Positions 62,082 through 64,000 of a stretch of DNA of 64,000 nucleotides are shown here, piece by piece. The notes under the pieces are model-generated. The model did no database searches. It was not told the DNA's origin and was given only the letters and a program-made list of their open reading frames with translations. How positions within the stretch are numbered: the first letter of the stretch is position 1; every line of letters starts with the position of its first letter. A program made the translations under genes and the position numbers. Source of the DNA: Terriglobia bacterium (GTDB taxonomy: Bacteria; Acidobacteriota; Terriglobia; Terriglobales; Acidobacteriaceae); contig JAIQFP010000001.1 in assembly GCA_020073165.1 (NCBI GenBank), positions 62,001 through 126,000 of the forward strand. Direction: 5' to 3'.

Positions 62082-62534
62082 ATGAAGCGGCGAATCCTGT
62101 TGGTGGATGACGACGTTGCCGTCCTCCTCACCCTCAAGGCAGTCTTGGAGATGGACCAGTTCGAAGTGCACACCGCTGCCTCCGCGGCCGAAGCCATGGA
62201 GAAGCTGCACTCCGGCCCCTACCACATGGTGATCACTGACGCTCATATGGAGACCGAGGATGCCGGCTTCCAGGTCATCGCCGAAGCCCGCCAGCAGCCG
62301 TACCATCCCGCCACCGCGTTGCTCACCGCCTATCCCCCGCATCAAGGCGGCTGGGCCAAGCAAGGCGTGCAGTCGCTGCTGGTCCAGCCCCTCGGGACAC
62401 AGGACTTGGTGCGGCAGATTGAGTCGCTCCTGGTGCGCCACGAGGACGAAAAACGGCGCCTCCGCCCCACGGAGAAGTCCGTGGATCGACACGCATCGGC
62501 TTGGAATCGGGAAGGCGGGAGGAAGATCAGCTAG
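62082..62534 (+). CDS. Single-domain response regulator (REC)
   Basis: 150 residues from the ATG at 62082 (GAGG six bases upstream). REC fold: ILLVDDDVAVLLTLKAVLEMDQFEVHTA (acidic pocket DDD), VITDAHME with the phospho-acceptor Asp, and LLTAYP with the Thr. The invariant Lys of the last loop (normally K-P) is Gln here (SLLVQPLG), so phosphotransfer response may be altered. No output domain follows; the last 25 residues are basic and polar. No histidine kinase gene is in the window. Confidence 0.85.
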   Translation: MKRRILLVDDDVAVLLTLKAVLEMDQFEVHTAASAAEAMEKLHSGPYHMVITDAHMETEDAGFQVIAEARQQPYHPATALLTAYPPHQGGWAKQGVQSLLVQPLGTQDLVRQIESLLVRHEDEKRRLRPTEKSVDRHASAWNREGGRKIS

Positions 62535-62605
62535 CCCCGCCGATTCACTGGTGCTTGCTCAGTGCTACCCGCACCGGCCCGCAACCCGTGGCCGGCTCGT
62601 TAAGA

Positions 62606-62920
62606 TCAGGCCGAAGCCGCTTGTCGCCGCTGCTGGAAGCATTCCCGGCAGAACACCGGTCGTCCCTGCGTTGGCTTGAAGGGTACGGTGGTTTCTTTGC
62701 CGCACTGCGAGCACACGGTGCGGGTCTCAACTTTGGCAAAGCCGCCGCCAGCGCGTACCGGCGCTGCCCCCAGCACCGACACCCGTTTGGCTTTGCAGAC
62801 CTTGCACCGCTTGGGTTCGTTCTTGAACTGCTTGTCGTGGAAAAACAACTGTTCCCCGGCCGTGAAGACGAAATCGGCGCCGCAGTCAATGCATTTCAAC
62901 ACCTTGTCCTGGAATTCCAT
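62606..62920 (-). CDS. Zinc-ribbon protein (two Cys4 modules)
   Basis: 104 residues. First module CIDCGADFVFTAGEQLFFHDKQFKNEPKRCKVCK (CxxC...CxxC), second CSQCGKETTVPFKPTQGRPVFCRECFQQRR. This matches the 'zinc-ribbon domain containing' CxxC-x-DFxFTxGEQxFF family. Probably a small nucleic-acid-related protein; its exact function is unknown. A 260-bp spacer with two hairpins separates it from rpsU. Confidence 0.85.
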   Translation of the reverse strand: MEFQDKVLKCIDCGADFVFTAGEQLFFHDKQFKNEPKRCKVCKAKRVSVLGAAPVRAGGGFAKVETRTVCSQCGKETTVPFKPTQGRPVFCRECFQQRRQAASA

Positions 62921-63107
62921 TGAGAGGCTCCCTTCAGCCCTATACTCCGCGACTCTCTCGCCACCCTCAGTCCTGTGGCTCGAGTGCGCGAAGCTTTGCT
63001 CACACCCCCCTCAAACAACCCCTTGGAAACTTACCCCTGGATTCGGCCCCGCCATGCCCAGATTGGGGCATGGGTTCCTCCGGTAGCAAAACTGCAAAGT
63101 GCCGATG

Positions 63108-63134
63108 AAGTGCTTCCCAAAACGGGAAGCACTT
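63108..63134 (-). terminator. Second hairpin after rpsU
   Basis: AAGTGCTTCCC (63108-63118) pairs perfectly with GGGAAGCACTT (63124-63134) around AAAAC. The 11-bp stem is strong; no long T-run follows on either strand. Confidence 0.55.
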
Positions 63135-63146
63135 GGATAAAGCAAT

Positions 63147-63172
63147 GGGCCGCCACCTGGGAGGGGCGGCCC
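63147..63172 (-). terminator. Terminator of rpsU
   Basis: On the minus strand GGGCCGCC (63165-63172) pairs with GGCGGCCC (63147-63154), loop 10 nt, 9 bases after the rpsU stop codon, followed by ATTGCTTTAT. Confidence 0.65.
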
Positions 63173-63180
63173 AAAGGAAA

Positions 63181-63378
63181 TTAGTCCTGTTCTTTGCGTG
63201 CTTTCTTGCGGCTGCGTTTACGAGCCAGTGCTTCCTTCACGCGCTTCTTCTCGCCCGGCTTCAGGTAGAAGGAGTGACGCTTGACCTCCTTGATGATGTC
63301 TTCCTGTTGCACCTTGCGCTTGAAGCGGCGCAGCGCATTCTCGAGAGATTCTCCCTCTTGGAGTCTGACTTCCGCCAA
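63181..63378 (-). CDS. rpsU: 30S ribosomal protein S21
   Basis: 65 residues: EVRLQEGESLENALRRFKRKVQQEDIIKEVKRHSFYLKPGEKKRVKEALARKRSRKKARK is S21. The start is a TTG at 63378 (TTGGCGGAAGTC) with GGGGGTG eight bases upstream. S21 helps start translation and assemble the 30S platform. It is a single-gene transcript that ends in the hairpin at 63147. Confidence 0.95.
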   Translation of the reverse strand: MAEVRLQEGESLENALRRFKRKVQQEDIIKEVKRHSFYLKPGEKKRVKEALARKRSRKKARKEQD

Positions 63379-63417
63379 ACTGACTACACCCCCAAACTCG
63401 TCCTATTTGGACGCGGA

Positions 63418-63448
63418 TAGTTATTGCAAGGTTCTTCTGTCAAGTCAA
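63418..63448 (-). promoter_or_regulatory. Candidate promoter of rpsU
   Basis: On the minus strand overlapping TTGACT (63443-63448) and TTGACA (63438-63443) precede TAACTA (63418-63423). Spacing is 19 or 14, neither ideal, but this is the most promoter-like DNA before rpsU. Confidence 0.35.
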
Positions 63449-63514
63449 GGGCTATGTCAGGTTTTTGTACAGCGGTCCGCGCGGCCCCCATCGAGTTGGG
63501 GCCTGTGGGCGTCC

Positions 63515-63946
63515 CTAATAGACCAGTTTCAAAGCCACTTGCACCTGGCGCGGAGCATAAGCGTCCATGGCCTGCATGAAATTTGCCGGCTTCTGGTAGT
63601 GAGCAGGAAAGTAGTTGATTCCAATGCTCTTATCTATCTTGAGGAACTGTCCTGCCGTGTTCGTGAAGCCGTCATCACTGACGACCACACGCTGGTTGTC
63701 GCGGTTCAACAGGTTGAAGGACTCGATTACCAGGTCGAGCTTCACCCGATCGCCGAGGTAAAGCCGCCGAGTCAGCCGCAGGTCGGTGGTGGCGTAGTCG
63801 GGTCCCAGGAAAGCATTGCGTCCCGCGCCCGGCAGGCGATCGTTGCTGTCGTTGCCGTCTTGATTGGGGTCGCCGAAGATGCGCGCGTCCACCGGGCGGC
63901 CGCTGCCGATCGTCACCACGCCCGATATCTTCCACTCATTGAACAT
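63515..63946 (-). pseudogene. C-terminal fragment of a TonB/Oar-like outer-membrane receptor
   Basis: 143 residues from the ATG at 63946: FNEWKISGVVTIGSGRPVDARIFGDPNQDGNDSNDRLPGAGRNAF, then DLRLTRRLYLGDRVKLDLVIESFNLLNRDN and a C-terminal APRQVQVALKLVY. This is the last part of the same receptor family as the 13080-16379 gene, with a final aromatic residue. The frame has an in-frame TGA (63947-63949) directly before this ATG, and no Shine-Dalgarno. The rest of the gene, if it exists, must lie in another frame beyond the window; a frameshift or a remnant are equally possible. Confidence 0.65.
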
Positions 63947-64000
63947 TCATCCCAGCAGTTCGTGTCCCCGGTGAAAAGGTTTGGGTTCTGCAATCCAGGA

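Larger units (their letters stand above)
62921..63180. other. Spacer between rpsU and the zinc-ribbon gene
   Basis: No gene seen. Two strong hairpins (63108-63134 and 63147-63172) lie at its right end, both consistent with stopping rpsU transcription. The left part should hold the promoter of the zinc-ribbon gene, which I could not define. Confidence 0.4.

Noticed and set aside
1-64000. CRISPR arrays, IS elements, prophage or integrase genes
   Set aside because: No direct repeats with unique spacers, transposase or integrase motifs were seen in any frame.

Overview
The window looks like a chromosomal segment of an acidobacterium (Acidobacteriota, Terriglobia/Koribacter-like). Seen in the sequence: high GC, a Ser/Thr kinase fused to a TolB-like propeller, a very large carboxypeptidase-regulatory/TonB-type outer-membrane receptor (and the tail of a second one), three secreted von Willebrand A proteins of the kind called 'VWFA-related Acidobacterial domain', a DUF6599 protein, and many short dispersed intergenic repeats. 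The species assignment is inference. No phage, plasmid, CRISPR or IS element was seen.

Layout. 1-12.5 kb: kinase (runs off the left edge), acyl-CoA dehydrogenase, secreted Cache protein, MerR-TPR protein, an alpha/beta hydrolase, a GMC oxidoreductase with its Tat-exported partner, a LysR regulator and a benzoate-CoA ligase-like enzyme (a possible aromatic-acid module). 13-19.8 kb: outer-membrane receptor, cytochrome c, tRNA-Thr(CGT), two tandem paralogous secreted proteins, DUF6599 protein. 19.9-31.6 kb: cell-wall amidase and lytic transglycosylase, CreD-like membrane protein with an operator-like inverted repeat, B12-radical SAM protein, Rieske oxygenase, STAS/SpoIIAA-like protein, alaS, recX. 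31.7-45 kb: STAS protein, PilT ATPase, DinB protein, ilvE, glycoside-hydrolase-like protein, solo ClpB-type AAA ATPase, M48 and M13 metallopeptidases, Cys-repeat protein, MglA-like GTPase. 44.5-49.7 kb: three VWA proteins, DUF3052, RluA pseudouridine synthase. 49.8-58.9 kb: lgt, 6S RNA, zapA, coiled-coil partner, DUF4440 protein, aminotransferase, then the translation cluster infC-rpmI-rplT-pheS-pheT. 59-64 kb: MASE1-GGDEF cyclase, MtaB-like methylthiotransferase, response regulator, zinc-ribbon protein, rpsU and a receptor fragment.

How it fits together: most genes are housekeeping (translation, cell envelope, division). The infC-rpmI-rplT-pheS-pheT run reads in one direction from an extended -10 promoter, and infC most likely starts at ATC. 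The 6S RNA lies just downstream of zapA, as in many bacteria.

The most unusual signal is the repeat landscape: degenerate 7-nt tandem repeats and palindromic repeats sit in many spacers, including those of the translation cluster, and three of them lie in frame inside the mtaB-like gene. The middle of alaS has a lower GC content than its ends and carries an extra segment of about 70 residues.
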